A stretch of DNA of 5,281 nucleotides from Amphritea sp. (lineage in GTDB: Bacteria > Pseudomonadota > Gammaproteobacteria > Pseudomonadales > Balneatricaceae): positions 1 through 5,281 of the forward strand of contig JAGPUU010000350.1 of the NCBI GenBank assembly GCA_018067325.1, in the 5' to 3' direction. Shown piece by piece: positions 5,063 to 5,281 of this stretch (position 1 is its first letter; every line of letters starts with the position of its first letter). Position numbers and translations under genes: made by a program. The notes under the pieces were generated by a model, which saw only the letters and a program-made list of their open reading frames with translations, was not told the origin of the DNA and made no database searches.

Positions 5063-5213
5063 CTTAAATACGATAGAGGTTTGATCCATTACTGAACTCT
5101 AAGTAAAGATTAATTAATCTAAATTCAATCAGTTAACTTTCTTTATAAAGGTAATACCTTACCTGTAATCGCCCATGTCTATTATGTAGTGACTAGCTCT
5201 TAATAACAGTTTT
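5063..5213. other. AT-rich non-coding stretch with palindromes downstream of the recombinase
   Basis: No gene is seen. It contains the exact 14-bp palindrome AGATTAATTAATCT (5107-5120), the exact 10-bp palindrome CTTTATAAAG (5141-5150) and AGGTAA-TACC-TTACCT (5149-5164). ATTATGTAG at 5181-5189 also occurs at 2811-2819. TTATAAAGG (5143-5151) also occurs beside the site upstream of the recombinase (3726-3734). A run of seven T at 5210-5216 has no clear hairpin before it. An attachment site near the 3' end of an integrase gene would be usual, but none can be assigned without the other end. Confidence 0.45.
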
Positions 5214-5241
5214 TTTGGCTTCTGGTACGGATACGTATAAA
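5214..5241 (+). promoter_or_regulatory. Possible rightward promoter at the window edge
   Basis: TTTGGC (5214-5219), 16 bp, then TATAAA (5236-5241) resembles a weak sigma-70 promoter directed out of the window. No start codon with a ribosome site follows before the end at 5281. Confidence 0.25.
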
Positions 5242-5281
5242 ACAACATCAATCAAACCTGGTGATCATTCAGGTACTAACG

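Noticed and set aside
2369..5280. 12-bp exact repeat TCAGGTACTAAC at 2369-2380 and 5269-5280 as att sites or gene duplication
   Set aside because: About one 12-bp match is expected by chance in a window this size, the flanks do not match, and one copy is inside a gene.

Overview
The window looks like part of a mobile or accessory region of a gammaproteobacterium, possibly a marine one. This rests on protein style (a GacA/UvrY-like response regulator, a KfrA-type coiled-coil DNA-binding protein, a large plasmid/island-type tyrosine recombinase) and on moderate GC content. No taxonomic marker gene is present, so the host is an inference. All convincing genes lie on the + strand.

Layout: (1) 1-68, an AT-rich leader with an imperfect inverted repeat in front of (2) a KfrA-like gene (69-929), followed 20 bp later by (3) an unrecognised 152-aa gene (950-1408). 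(4) A short regulatory gap holds a GacA-box-like palindrome and a perfect TATAAT, leading to (5) an orphan NarL/GacA-family response regulator (about 1509-2174) and (6) an unrecognised 92-aa gene (2232-2510) that ends in a good intrinsic terminator (2532-2560). (7) From about 2561 to 3835 there is no credible gene. This 1.27-kb stretch is not featureless. It holds a GTGCGGA(G/C)AGC motif repeated over hundreds of bases, two adjacent degenerate repeats of about 178 bp (3265-3441 and 3442-3619), at least one more divergent relative upstream, and hairpins kept between repeat copies partly by paired base changes. (8) Directly before the recombinase is a perfect 17-bp inverted repeat with a 4-nt centre, flanked by two 11-bp direct repeats. 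(9) The tyrosine recombinase (3836-5062) has a complete catalytic set. (10) 5063-5281 is AT-rich and carries several short palindromes.

How the parts may fit together: the recombinase probably acts on the symmetric site just upstream of its own gene or on sites near its 3' end. The KfrA-like protein could be its DNA-binding partner, as TnpT is for the recombinase TnpS in Tn4651-type transposons, although here the two genes are neither adjacent nor divergent. The response regulator, which has no kinase beside it, would tie the cargo to a host signal and probably controls its own promoter. The repeat-rich, structure-rich gene-free block next to a recombinase is the part that standard families do not explain. 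It could be a large structured RNA, a recombination/partition locus read as folded single-stranded DNA, or a protein-binding array.
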